A DNA stretch of 41,482 bases from Chloroflexota bacterium. GTDB lineage: Bacteria; Chloroflexota; Anaerolineae; Caldilineales; Caldilineaceae. A program made the position numbers and the translations under genes. Below are positions 25,529 through 33,499 of the stretch, one piece after another. The stretch spans positions 1-41,482 of the forward strand of contig JAGWYN010000036.1 in assembly GCA_018969295.1 (NCBI GenBank). The letters are read 5' to 3'. Every line of letters begins with the position of its first letter. The stretch's first letter is position 1. The notes beneath the pieces were generated by a model. That model was not told the DNA's origin and ran no database searches. It was given only the letters and a program-made list of their open reading frames with translations.

Positions 25529-27070
25529 TCAGAGGTCGCTGGGAACAGGCGGAAAGATGCGGCGCCGCTCTGTCGGCACCACTTCGATGGGGGGAGCAGG
25601 CTGGCTGTATCCCTCGGCGGCTGCCCCCCCCTCGGCGGCCACAACAGCCGCCAGCGGCTCTTCGCTGCGCTGCACACCCCAAGCGATCAAGGCCAGGGGC
25701 ACACAGCTGAAAAGCGCTGCGATCCCGCCCCAGAGCAGCAAAGCGGTGACCCCGACCACCTGCGCCTGAAGTTGCCCGAGCCAGCCAGACAGAAAACCGG
25801 TCGCCACCCAAAGCCCAGAGACCCCCTCCCCCCCGGCCATCTGCCAACCAATTCCGACCCTGCCATCGGCGACAATCCCCACCCCCAACAGCCCAAGCAG
25901 AGCAGGCACGCCTACGCTGGTCACCAACCCGGTCGTATCGTTCAACCTGGCCCGAAGATCGACCACATAGGTGAGCAAGGGCAGCATCGTGCCAGCCACC
26001 AAACCGGCCAGCAAGGCTGGCAGCGTCGGCACAAAGGGCGCCAACGCCAGGCCGGCCACGGCCCCTGCCACGACCCCGCGACCGACCAGAACTGGATTGC
26101 TCTGCCCGGTGACAAACCAGGTGTAAAAGAGGGGTAAAATTCCGCCTGCAACCGCCGAGAGAATCCCGTTGACACTCCCACGCATCACCCCCAAAGGCCC
26201 CAACGCTTCCAACTGCAGCGGGTTTGCCCACAGCCAGCCGGGGAGTGCCGCCACCAACAACAGGCTGCCCGCCACAGTCAACAACGGGCGGCGGTCGGCC
26301 GGCAGCCGGGCCACTTCCCCCGCCAGCGGACGGCGAGGTGCCCAAACGACCAGCGCCACGCCTCCCACAGCAGCAGCCAACAAAAAGACAACGCCTGTTC
26401 CGCCGGGGTCGACAAACCCATGCCCCAGGTTCAAGTTGCGCCCCAAGGCCGCCAACCACCCCCCGCCCTGCACCCAGTTGCCAGCCAGCGGATAGATCAC
26501 CCCGCCAAGCAGCAGTGCCAGCAACCAGGGTGCCAAAGCAGGTGCCCGGTCGAGCAGCACCATCACCGGCAGCAGGGTCACCACAAAGAGCCAGGGCAGC
26601 TGGCTGAAAAACAGCGCGTAGACTGGGGCGGTCAGCTCGCTGCCCGACAAAAACCAGCCGCTGAGCCCTGCCGCACCCCAGCCCGTCCCCCAGTTGGCTG
26701 GCAGCGGGCTCCACTCCCAGACAAGCGCGCTCAGCTCTGGCCTCACATAGACCAACCCAATGCCGCCAAAGTGCAAGGCAAAGCCGATAGCCCAGTAGGC
26801 CACAGCTGCCAGAGCGCAGGCGACAAGAGCGCCCAAGGCAATCTCCCAGGCCCGCTCACGCTCCAGGGCGGCCACACCGATCAGGAGCAACCCGACCGGC
26901 ACCAGCAGAGCCATCGACGTGGCCACCAAAACCCAAAGAACAGAAGCTGGAATGTTGACCAACGCAGCCGTCAGATGCTGGGCCAGGACCCACCCGGATC
27001 CTCCATACAGGAGCACACCCACAACGACTGCCAAGGTCAAAATCAGACGGATGAGAAGGGATCGATTCAT
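25529..27070 (-). CDS. Amt-family-like membrane protein lacking the pore histidines
   Basis: 513 residues with about 11-12 membrane segments. The Amt/MEP fold is recognisable: YWAIGFALHFGG (92-103) corresponds to the GYGMSFG region of AmtB, IYPLAGNWVQGGGWLAALG to the HMVWGGGLLASHG region, and GVVFLLAAAVGGVAL to VVHINAAIAGLVGAY. So AmtB H168 is F229 here. The second histidine (H318 in VFGVHGVCG) aligns with V386 in LVTSVGVPALLG. Both twin histidines are gone, so ordinary ammonium conduction is doubtful. A polar tail of about 45 residues ends in ERRRIFPPVPSDL. Start ATG 27070 has no clear ribosome site. It is not next to a PII gene. Confidence 0.75.
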   Translation of the reverse strand: MNRSLLIRLILTLAVVVGVLLYGGSGWVLAQHLTAALVNIPASVLWVLVATSMALLVPVGLLLIGVAALERERAWEIALGALVACALAAVAYWAIGFALHFGGIGLVYVRPELSALVWEWSPLPANWGTGWGAAGLSGWFLSGSELTAPVYALFFSQLPWLFVVTLLPVMVLLDRAPALAPWLLALLLGGVIYPLAGNWVQGGGWLAALGRNLNLGHGFVDPGGTGVVFLLAAAVGGVALVVWAPRRPLAGEVARLPADRRPLLTVAGSLLLVAALPGWLWANPLQLEALGPLGVMRGSVNGILSAVAGGILPLFYTWFVTGQSNPVLVGRGVVAGAVAGLALAPFVPTLPALLAGLVAGTMLPLLTYVVDLRARLNDTTGLVTSVGVPALLGLLGVGIVADGRVGIGWQMAGGEGVSGLWVATGFLSGWLGQLQAQVVGVTALLLWGGIAALFSCVPLALIAWGVQRSEEPLAAVVAAEGGAAAEGYSQPAPPIEVVPTERRRIFPPVPSDL

Positions 27071-27183
27071 AGCGACAACCAATACTTTGCCGGCCGGGAT
27101 GTTGTTTGTTGTGATCGAGCCCCTGACCGTGTGTCCATCATACCAAAGCGGCTGCATTTCCCCAAAGCAAGGGGCAAGTGTGG

Positions 27184-27189
27184 TACACT
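27184..27189 (+). promoter_or_regulatory. Possible -10 of a leaderless transcript
   Basis: TACACT with an upstream TG (GTGTGGTACACT) ends 7 nt before ATG 27197, and no ribosome site precedes the ATG. Initiation at the A of the start codon would give a leaderless mRNA. No strong -35 is visible. Confidence 0.35.
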
Positions 27190-27196
27190 GCACCGC

Positions 27197-29107
27197 ATGG
27201 GAACAGGACAAAGAGAGAACAGCGCCGGAGCAGCTCCGCAAGGCTGGAGTTCCCTGCACGACCGCTGGTTGGCTGGGCTCCTCGGGCTGCTTTTTTTTCT
27301 GCTCTATCTGCGCACTGCAGCGCCTTCCATCGTTGCCCTGTTCGACGACACGCTCGAATTTCAGCTGGTGCTGCCCACCTTTGGGATTGCCCACCCGACC
27401 GGCTATCCGCTGTACACCCTGGTCGGCGGTCTCTGGAGCCATCTGCTGCTGGCGGGCAACTGGGCCTGGCGGGTCAATCTCTTCAGTGCGGCGGCAGCGG
27501 CGGCGGCAGTAGCCGTCCTTTCGATGGCTTCCACAGCCTTGCTGCGCGCAGAAGGGCTGCGTGGACCCCGCTGGGGAGGGGTTGCCGCCGCGGCCACCTT
27601 TGCGCTCGGCCCTGTCTGGTGGCAGCAGGCGACCGTCGCCGAGGTCTATGCGTTACACAATCTCTTGGTCGCTCTGATCTTGCTGCGGGCGTTTACCCTT
27701 GACTTCGCCTCTCCTGTACGACGAAACCGCCAGCTGGCTTTGCTGCTGGCGCTTGTAGGATTCGGGCTGACCCACCACCGCACCACACTTCTGCTGGTCC
27801 CTGGCCTGGCAGTCTACCTGGTCTGGCGCCAGCCAGCGTTGCTGCGCCCACAGCGGGTCTGGCTGCTCTGGCTGGCGGCCCTGTTGGCCCCCCTGCTGCT
27901 CTATGGCTACCTTCCCTGGCGGTTCGCACAAGGGGTGTCCGATCTGCACGGCAGCTACCTGCCAACCTGGAACGGTTTCTGGGCACATGTCCTGGCAACC
28001 CAGTACGGCAGCTTTTTTACTGCCAACGAATTGAGCCGCAGCTACAGCGCCCTCCACTGGCTCCAGCACTGGATCCAACAAGGGGGGGGAGTCGGCAGCC
28101 TGCTCAGCTTGCTGGGGCTGGCCAGCCTGATCCGCGCCCGCTGCTGGCCTGCCTGGAGCCTGCTGCTGCTGGTGTTGGCAGCCAATCTGCTCTTCACACT
28201 GGTCTACCAGGTCGGCGACCCTGAAGTCTTTTTGCTGCCGGCTTTGCTCGCTGCGGCGCTGCTGGCCGGACGCGGCCTGGCTGCTCTGCACCAGTTGCTC
28301 GCCGGGCGACTGGCCAGCTGGCAGGCGGCGCTGGCCACAGCCGGGGTGCTGCTCCTGGTTGTCGGCGGGGCTGGGCGTGGCGCTCCAGTCGACCGCAGCG
28401 CCGACTGGGCCCTCCACGACTATGCCGCCGACCTCGCCACGGTTGACTTCCCCCCGCAGAGTCTGGTGATCGGGTTGGAAGGCGAGATGACGGCGCTGCG
28501 CTATATGCAGCAGGCAGAAGGGCTTGGCCTGGCAGCAACCCCCGTCGTCGCCGATGCACCCGAACGGCGGCGGGCACGGCTGGCCGATGCGGTGGCTTCA
28601 GGCAAACCGGTCTACTTGACCCGCGAGGTGGAAGGGATCGAGAGCCTCTACAGCTTCAGCGGGGAAGGCCCGCTGATCCGCGTCTGGCCGCGCGGGAGAA
28701 GCCCTGCCGTCCCCCCCACGACTCGCACCGATCTGCTGCTGCTGGATGGCCAGCTTCTCCTGGAAGGCTACGATCTGAAGCGCCTGGACTGGCGTGGCGG
28801 AGCCGTGCTGCGCATGGTGCTTCACTGGTATCCGCTGGCACCGCTCGACCTGGATCTCAAAGTCTCTTTGCGAGTGGTCGATTCGCAACAGAAGGTGCTG
28901 ACTCTGGCGGACGGCACCCCTGCGGCAAACGACGCCACCCCCCTGCGCCAGGTGGCGCGCACACCCACCTGGGCATCGGAGACACCGGTGCGCGACGTCT
29001 ACGAAGTCCGCCTGCCCACAGCCAACGCCGACGCGCACCTGCTCCTGATCCTCTATGACGCGCACACCCTGCAGGAAGCAGGCCGTCTTCAGATGGCTCT
29101 GCCCTGA
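27197..29107 (+). CDS. DUF2723 GT-C-fold membrane glycosyltransferase-like protein
   Basis: 636 residues. The N-terminal DUF2723 core is FDDTLEFQLVLPTFGIAHPT and GYPLYTLVGGLWSHL, with the acidic FDDTLEF replacing the usual D-x-GEF of GT-C enzymes. It is followed by WRVNLFSAAAAAAAVAVLSM and WWQQATVAEVYALHNLLVAL. About ten to eleven membrane segments fill residues 25-395. The soluble C-terminal half carries a beta-rich domain (LLLDGQLLLEGYDLKRLDWR onward). Relatives include the eukaryotic TMEM260 O-mannosyltransferase, so a role in glycosylating exported proteins from a lipid-linked sugar is plausible. The open frame before 27197 is non-coding. Confidence 0.85.
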   Translation: MGTGQRENSAGAAPQGWSSLHDRWLAGLLGLLFFLLYLRTAAPSIVALFDDTLEFQLVLPTFGIAHPTGYPLYTLVGGLWSHLLLAGNWAWRVNLFSAAAAAAAVAVLSMASTALLRAEGLRGPRWGGVAAAATFALGPVWWQQATVAEVYALHNLLVALILLRAFTLDFASPVRRNRQLALLLALVGFGLTHHRTTLLLVPGLAVYLVWRQPALLRPQRVWLLWLAALLAPLLLYGYLPWRFAQGVSDLHGSYLPTWNGFWAHVLATQYGSFFTANELSRSYSALHWLQHWIQQGGGVGSLLSLLGLASLIRARCWPAWSLLLLVLAANLLFTLVYQVGDPEVFLLPALLAAALLAGRGLAALHQLLAGRLASWQAALATAGVLLLVVGGAGRGAPVDRSADWALHDYAADLATVDFPPQSLVIGLEGEMTALRYMQQAEGLGLAATPVVADAPERRRARLADAVASGKPVYLTREVEGIESLYSFSGEGPLIRVWPRGRSPAVPPTTRTDLLLLDGQLLLEGYDLKRLDWRGGAVLRMVLHWYPLAPLDLDLKVSLRVVDSQQKVLTLADGTPAANDATPLRQVARTPTWASETPVRDVYEVRLPTANADAHLLLILYDAHTLQEAGRLQMALP

Positions 29108-29134
29108 GAACAGACCAAAATTTGCCCCCAATCA

Positions 29135-29164
29135 TTTGGTCGTGGCTGCCATTGCTGGTACAAT
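29135..29164 (+). promoter_or_regulatory. Probable promoter of the unknown-unknown-nfo unit
   Basis: TTTGGT (29135-29140), 18-nt spacer, TACAAT (29159-29164) with an extended-10-like TGG before it. The predicted start is near 29171, so the 13-bp repeats would lie in the transcribed leader. Confidence 0.45.
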
Positions 29165-29201
29165 CTTGTTTTACGGTTCCGAATTGTTTGCGGAGCCAAC
29201 G

Positions 29202-29253
29202 CCAAAGTGAATCACCAAAGTGAATCACCAAAGTGAATCGCCAAAGTGAATCG
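29202..29253. repeat. Four tandem 13-bp repeats, core CCAAAGTGA
   Basis: Four contiguous units CCAAAGTGAATCA, CCAAAGTGAATCA, CCAAAGTGAATCG, CCAAAGTGAATCG, ending 29 nt before the GTG start of the next gene. They resemble iterons or a multi-site operator. A related array with the same 9-bp core and period, inverted, lies at 32315-32342. Confidence 0.9.
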
Positions 29254-29282
29254 ACGTTTTCAAACCAATTGAGGAGGAAAGC

Positions 29283-30875
29283 GTGCTGCAACGCCCAACA
29301 CAAACAGCAGCTTTCTGGCGTGACCAATTTGAAGTCACAGCAGACGATACTGAATTTTTGTACCAGCTGATCCTCGAAAAACAGCAGCCGATCCCGCTGG
29401 AAAAGCTGGCCACTGCGCTGATCGAAGAGTATTTGCGCCGCGAGAACACCCGCATTGCCCAGGAGCTGAGCAAAGGTGCCATCTATATGCCGCAAAAGCG
29501 CTACAAGACCGGAGAGCATGTGGTCTTTCCGGCGTTGGAATTTGCGGTCGGCGAAGTCCTTCGGGTCCGTCCAGGTCAAAACCCAGAACATGGGGATTTC
29601 GAGGTGATCCAGGTTCGGTTTGGAGAGCAGCAGAAGCTGCGCGAATTTGCTGCCCATCTGCAGAGCCCCCATCGTCTCAACCAACTCGACAGCGAACGAA
29701 TGCTCCGCGACCGGGCACTGCTCTCTGCTGCCGAGATCTACCAGCTCTACCAGACAGAAATCGAAGAAAGCCTGTTGTTTGCCTTGGAAGAGGGGCCGGG
29801 GCAGGCAGCCTTTGTCGAAGTCAACGACGCCTGGCTGTTGGCCGATCTGCTGGCCGAAGTTCCTGTCGGCCAGCTGAACATCGCCGAAGCGCTGATCGAA
29901 ATGCAGGGCCGCCCCCTCTCGGTCGACCAGCTGCTCGAAGAAGTCGAAGTCGACCAGAATGTCAGCCATGCCATGCGCGTCACCAGCCTCAACTATGCGC
30001 TCGGCCAGGACGCTCGTTTTACGCTGCTCAACACACGGACAGGGTCGCTTTGGTTCCTGCGCCGACTGGAGCCCGCCGAGGTGCAGTCCACCCCTTTGCT
30101 GCTGCGCTACCGACCGACGCCCTACAACCGCTCGCTGCTCAGCGTCCAGATGCTGCAGCTGGAGTGGGAACTGGACGACGAATGGGGAGAGAGCAACCTG
30201 AGCCGCGAGGCGCCGGCCGCTGCGCCCTCGATCAGCCTGCTGTTGACTTACCCCCATCGGCGACATGGCACGCTGCCCTTGAGCAGCCGAACCAGCAGCT
30301 TTTTCCCCCAGGCTGCCCACGGGGTCTCGCCGGTGACCTTGGTCGACGGACGGTGGGGCACCCGCTACGACGGGTGGGTGGTGCACGAAGGCCGCTATGT
30401 GGCAGGTCTCGCCAAATGGATGGAAGCACATCAAATTCCCACCGGCGCCTTCATCACGGTCGAACGTTCGCCGACAACCCAGGAAGTGGTGATCGACTTT
30501 CGCACCCGCCGCCCTAAGCGGGAATGGGCGCGGATTGCGCTGGCCGACCTTGACCACAACGCGCTGATCTTTGAAATGAACAAAGTGCAGGTTGCCTGCG
30601 AATACGACGAGACCTTGATTGTCGTCGAGCAGAACCTGGAGGCGCTCGACCAGCTGGCACGCCAGGTCGCCCAGAATTCGCTCACAGTCGCCCAGATCGT
30701 CGCCCAAATTACGCCGGAGCTGATCAAGTTGAACCCGCAAGGCACTGTCCATGCCAAAAGTGTCTACAGTGCAGCCAACATGCTTGTGCGCACACCGCCC
30801 GGCCCAGTCTTCTTTGCCCTGTTGAGCAACCGCCGTTTCCGCGACGCAGGCAACGGGACCTTTGCTCTCACATAG
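29283..30875 (+). CDS. Unrecognised protein with winged-helix-like modules
   Basis: 530 residues from GTG 29283 with GAGGAGGAAAGC immediately upstream. I do not recognise the family. The protein is soluble, without signal or membrane segment. The N-terminal part (1-115) has PIPLEKLATALIEEYLRREN, helix-turn-helix-like, followed by a beta stretch (GAIYMPQKRYKTGEHVVFPA). A middle part (about 180-265) has LNIAEALIEMQGRPLSVDQL and ends in a wing-like RFTLLNTRTGSLWFLRRL. The last 70 residues (LTVAQIVAQITPELIKLNPQ, HAKSVYSAANMLVRTPPGPV, NRRFRDAGNGTFAL) look like a HARE-HTH or RNAP-delta-type winged helix. A DNA- or RNA-binding role is inferred. It heads a probable operon with the next two genes. Confidence 0.8.
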   Translation: MLQRPTQTAAFWRDQFEVTADDTEFLYQLILEKQQPIPLEKLATALIEEYLRRENTRIAQELSKGAIYMPQKRYKTGEHVVFPALEFAVGEVLRVRPGQNPEHGDFEVIQVRFGEQQKLREFAAHLQSPHRLNQLDSERMLRDRALLSAAEIYQLYQTEIEESLLFALEEGPGQAAFVEVNDAWLLADLLAEVPVGQLNIAEALIEMQGRPLSVDQLLEEVEVDQNVSHAMRVTSLNYALGQDARFTLLNTRTGSLWFLRRLEPAEVQSTPLLLRYRPTPYNRSLLSVQMLQLEWELDDEWGESNLSREAPAAAPSISLLLTYPHRRHGTLPLSSRTSSFFPQAAHGVSPVTLVDGRWGTRYDGWVVHEGRYVAGLAKWMEAHQIPTGAFITVERSPTTQEVVIDFRTRRPKREWARIALADLDHNALIFEMNKVQVACEYDETLIVVEQNLEALDQLARQVAQNSLTVAQIVAQITPELIKLNPQGTVHAKSVYSAANMLVRTPPGPVFFALLSNRRFRDAGNGTFALT

Positions 30876-30902
30876 GCTGCTCGAACGCAGGAGAAAACCA
30901 CC

Positions 30903-31349
30903 GTGGTATCCAAAACGCTTGCTGACCGCCTGCAGCGGTTCAGGCCGACTGTCCAGACAAAATTTCATATCGACTACGACTGGTGGGAAAAAAGTGGACA
31001 AAGTTTTCGGCTCCACCTGCGCGAACAGCTGTGCGACGAATGCCGTGCACGTTTCGCCGACTACCACAACACCGAAAACGTCGACTGGGTCGACCCAGAG
31101 ACAGGGGAAGTGCACCGCACCGATGCGCTGCGCGAGTGCCTGCGCACCCGCTGTGCCAACGACCCCGACTACATCAACGAAAAACTGCCGATCGCACCGG
31201 CCTGTTTTCGCATCTTTCTGGCCAACAACAACACGGCCCTCTCCCCCACCGAGCTCCATCAACTCTTGCCCTGGCGGTCGGCAGAAGAAATTCTGCGCAC
31301 GCTGAGCGGCCAGCAGGTATACCTGGGTCTGCGCCCGGTAAGCAGCTGA
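30903..31349 (+). CDS. Unrecognised small cysteine-containing protein
   Basis: 148 residues from GTG 30903; AGGAGA lies just upstream. No family recognised. It contains CDECRARF and, after VDWVDPETGEVHRTDAL, a RECLRTRC pair, so four cysteines in two CxxC/CxxxC-like groups that could bind zinc or a cluster. The C-terminal third (LSPTELHQLLPWRSAEEILR) has helix-turn-helix character. It is soluble. It follows the 530-residue protein by 27 nt and precedes endonuclease IV by 46 nt, so the three are likely cotranscribed. Confidence 0.78.
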   Translation: MVSKTLADRLQRFRPTVQTKFHIDYDWWEKSGQSFRLHLREQLCDECRARFADYHNTENVDWVDPETGEVHRTDALRECLRTRCANDPDYINEKLPIAPACFRIFLANNNTALSPTELHQLLPWRSAEEILRTLSGQQVYLGLRPVSS

Positions 31350-31395
31350 GGGGCCCACCCATGCTGCCCGCCCTGTTTTTCCGGAACGCAGCGCG

Positions 31396-32310
31396 ATGTC
31401 TGTTTTACAGCTAGGCGCCCATATGTCAATCGCTGGCGGGGTCAGCTATGCCCTGGATCGCGCAGCGTCGGTGCAGAGCAACGCAGTTCAGGTCTTCACC
31501 AAAAACAACCGCCAGTGGTGGGGGCCGCCGGTCGACGCAGCAGATGTCGCACGCTGGCACAGCCAGCGACAGGCATTGGGGATCGTCTATGCGGCCAGCC
31601 ATGCCAGCTACCTGATCAACCTGGCCAGCCCCCAAGAGGAGCTTTGGAAGAGGAGCCTGATCGCCTACCAGGATGAACTCGTGCGTGCCCACGCCTACGC
31701 CCTCCCCCACGTCGTGCTTCACCCGGGGGCCCATACTGGGGCGGGCGACGCCGCAGGCATTGCCCGCCTCGCCCGCGCGCTCAACCAGATCCACGAACAA
31801 ACCCCAGCGTGTGCCGACACGGTGACCTGCCTGGAGATCATGGCCGGGCAGGGGAGTGTGCTCGGCAGCACCCTGGCCCAGCTGCGGGCCATTTTGGAGC
31901 AGGTCGACGACCGCCGCCGTGTCGGGGTCTGTCTCGATACCTGCCACGCCTTTGCCGCCGGCTATGACCTGCGCGGCGCTGCTGGCTACACCCGCTTCAT
32001 CCAGGAGGTCGAACAGTGGCTTGGTCTGGAGACGATCAAGATCTGGCATGTCAACGACAGCAAAGGGACGTTGGGCAGCCATCTGGATCGTCACGTACAG
32101 ATTGGCGCGGGCGAACTCGGGCTGGAAGGGTTTCGTCCTCTGATCAACGATCTGCGCTGGGAAGGGGTTGCCATGCTGCTGGAGACCCCCAAAGACGCCA
32201 CCCTGGTCGACGATGCCCTGAATCTGGCCCAACTCTGCGCCCTGGTCGAGGAGCCAAGCCGGCTCCCGCCTGGGCTGCGCAACGCTGTCGCGCCCCCCAT
32301 CGGGCAGTAA
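31396..32310 (+). CDS. nfo: Endonuclease IV (AP endonuclease)
   Basis: 304 residues, TIM-barrel AP endonuclease. All zinc ligands expected from the E. coli enzyme can be placed: His in SHASYLINLASP, His in VVLHPGAHTG, Glu in CLEIMAG, Asp and His in CLDTCHAFAAGYD, His in IWHVNDSKG, Asp and His in LDRHVQIGAGELG, and Glu in LLETPKD. The common DRHExIG is DRHVQIG, but that Glu is not a metal ligand. It cuts DNA 5-prime to abasic sites in base excision repair. The ribosome site is weak. It is the third gene of the unit starting at 29283. Confidence 0.93.
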   Translation: MSVLQLGAHMSIAGGVSYALDRAASVQSNAVQVFTKNNRQWWGPPVDAADVARWHSQRQALGIVYAASHASYLINLASPQEELWKRSLIAYQDELVRAHAYALPHVVLHPGAHTGAGDAAGIARLARALNQIHEQTPACADTVTCLEIMAGQGSVLGSTLAQLRAILEQVDDRRRVGVCLDTCHAFAAGYDLRGAAGYTRFIQEVEQWLGLETIKIWHVNDSKGTLGSHLDRHVQIGAGELGLEGFRPLINDLRWEGVAMLLETPKDATLVDDALNLAQLCALVEEPSRLPPGLRNAVAPPIGQ

Positions 32311-32314
32311 ACTC

Positions 32315-32342
32315 TGGACAGTCACTTTGGACAGTCACTTTG
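32315..32342. repeat. 13-bp repeats, inverted core TCACTTTGG
   Basis: Two perfect copies of TGGACAGTCACTT plus a partial third (TGGACAAGATCTC). Read on the minus strand they are CCAAAGTGACTGT, sharing the first nine bases and the 13-bp period with the array at 29202-29253. They begin 5 nt after the nfo stop and lie 60-85 nt before the lipoprotein start. Confidence 0.85.
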
Positions 32343-32399
32343 GACAAGATCTCTGACATCCACCCACTCTGTCATCTGTCTGCTACAAGGAGCGCCTCT

Positions 32400-32660
32400 A
32401 TGCTGTCACGTCCAACATCCCGCTGGGTCGGCTTCTGCTCGATGTGGCTGCTGGCTGCAGCCCTGCTCGCTGGCTGTGGTGGCGAGGAAACGCCGACCCC
32501 CACCGCAGTGCCCACAGTGACACCCACCGCAGTGCCCACCGCAGTGCCCACAGTGACACCCACAGTGACACCCACAGTGACACCCCCTGCGCCCGAAAGC
32601 CCGCTCGGTGCGCCCGAAAGCCCGCTCGACGCGCCGGAGAGCCCGCTGACCGTCGGATAA
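32400..32660 (+). CDS. Small Pro/Thr-rich lipoprotein
   Basis: 86 residues from ATG 32400 with AAGGAG upstream. A signal peptide (WLLAAALLAGC) carries a lipobox with the lipidated Cys at 26. The mature part is entirely low complexity: PTPTAVPTVTPTAVPTAVPT-type repeats, then three APESPL units (positions about 68-84). No folded domain is visible. It is probably a short surface stalk or spacer. The coding DNA carries 12- and 18-bp direct repeats. The response regulator gene starts 32 nt downstream and may be in the same transcript. Confidence 0.75.
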   Translation: MLSRPTSRWVGFCSMWLLAAALLAGCGGEETPTPTAVPTVTPTAVPTAVPTVTPTVTPTVTPPAPESPLGAPESPLDAPESPLTVG

Positions 32661-32692
32661 GATCGCTGCCAGAGTGAAGGAGAGCAGCAGCC

Positions 32693-33418
32693 ATGAATCC
32701 ACCCAAGACCATCCTCGTCGTCGACGACGAGCCACGGATGGCCCGTTTTGTCAAAATGAATCTGGATCTGGAAGGGTACCACTCGCTAGAAGCCAACACA
32801 GGCAGCCAGGCGCTGGAGAAGCTTCGCAACCATCCTGTCGATTTGGTGCTGCTCGACGTAGAGATGCCGGGCATGGATGGCTTTGAGACTTTGCGCCACA
32901 TTCGCACGCTCACCGATGCGCCCGTCATCATGCTCACGGTGCGTTCGGACGAAGCGGATCGCATTCGGGGGCTTGACCTTGGGGCCGACGATTATGTGAC
33001 CAAACCGTTCAGCCCGCGCGAACTGGCCAGCCGCATCCGGGCTGTCTTGCGCCGTTTCGAACCCCAGGGCCGGCTGGAAGACCAGCTCCTCACCGTCGAC
33101 GAACGGCTGCAGGTCGACTTGCAGCGTCGCCAGGTGATCGTGGCCGGAGAACGCATCAACCTCCGCCCGACCGAATATCGGCTGCTCTCCCATCTGATCC
33201 AAAACGCTGGCTGGGTGATGCCGCACGAGACGTTGCTGACCAAGGTCTGGGGCCATGAATACATCAACGACAACCATCTGCTGCGTCTGTATATCACCTA
33301 TCTGCGCCAGAAAATCGAGCCGGATCCCAGCCACCCACGCTATATCTTCACCGAGCGCAGCCTTGGCTACCGATTTGTCGACTTCCATCCTGCCGACGCC
33401 CCCTCCAGAAGCAGCTGA
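32693..33418 (+). CDS. OmpR/PhoB-family response regulator (orphan)
   Basis: 241 residues. The receiver domain has the acidic pair VVDDEP (9-14), the phospho-acceptor D55 in LVLLDVEMPGMDG, the Thr in IMLTVRSDE and Lys in YVTKPFSPREL. The winged-helix effector has INLRPTEYRLLSHLIQNAGW, HETLLTKVWG, LRLYITYLRQKIEPD and FTERSLGYRF. No histidine kinase gene lies nearby, so the partner must be elsewhere. AAGGAGAG precedes the ATG. rpsB begins after a 214-bp gap with its own promoter. Confidence 0.93.
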   Translation: MNPPKTILVVDDEPRMARFVKMNLDLEGYHSLEANTGSQALEKLRNHPVDLVLLDVEMPGMDGFETLRHIRTLTDAPVIMLTVRSDEADRIRGLDLGADDYVTKPFSPRELASRIRAVLRRFEPQGRLEDQLLTVDERLQVDLQRRQVIVAGERINLRPTEYRLLSHLIQNAGWVMPHETLLTKVWGHEYINDNHLLRLYITYLRQKIEPDPSHPRYIFTERSLGYRFVDFHPADAPSRSS

Positions 33419-33463
33419 CCGGCGCTTCGCAGGCAGCCAGATGATTTTGGGGCTGTTGTCTGT

Positions 33464-33493
33464 TTGAGCCAATCCCAGCTGTCGTGCTATACT
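33464..33493 (+). promoter_or_regulatory. Promoter of rpsB-tsf
   Basis: TTGAGC (33464-33469), 18-nt spacer, TATACT (33488-33493), with an extended-10 TGC immediately upstream. Start expected near 33500. Confidence 0.65.
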
Positions 33494-33499
33494 CAGCGA

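Noticed and set aside
26420..27196. N-terminal extension of the DUF2723 gene
   Set aside because: It is antisense to the Amt-like gene and Gln/Pro-rich noise; the true start has a hydrophobic GT-C N-terminus at 27197.
28857..31358. 833-codon minus-strand frame
   Set aside because: Antisense to the unknown-unknown genes and the end of the DUF2723 gene; the plus frames have good ribosome sites and protein-like sequence.
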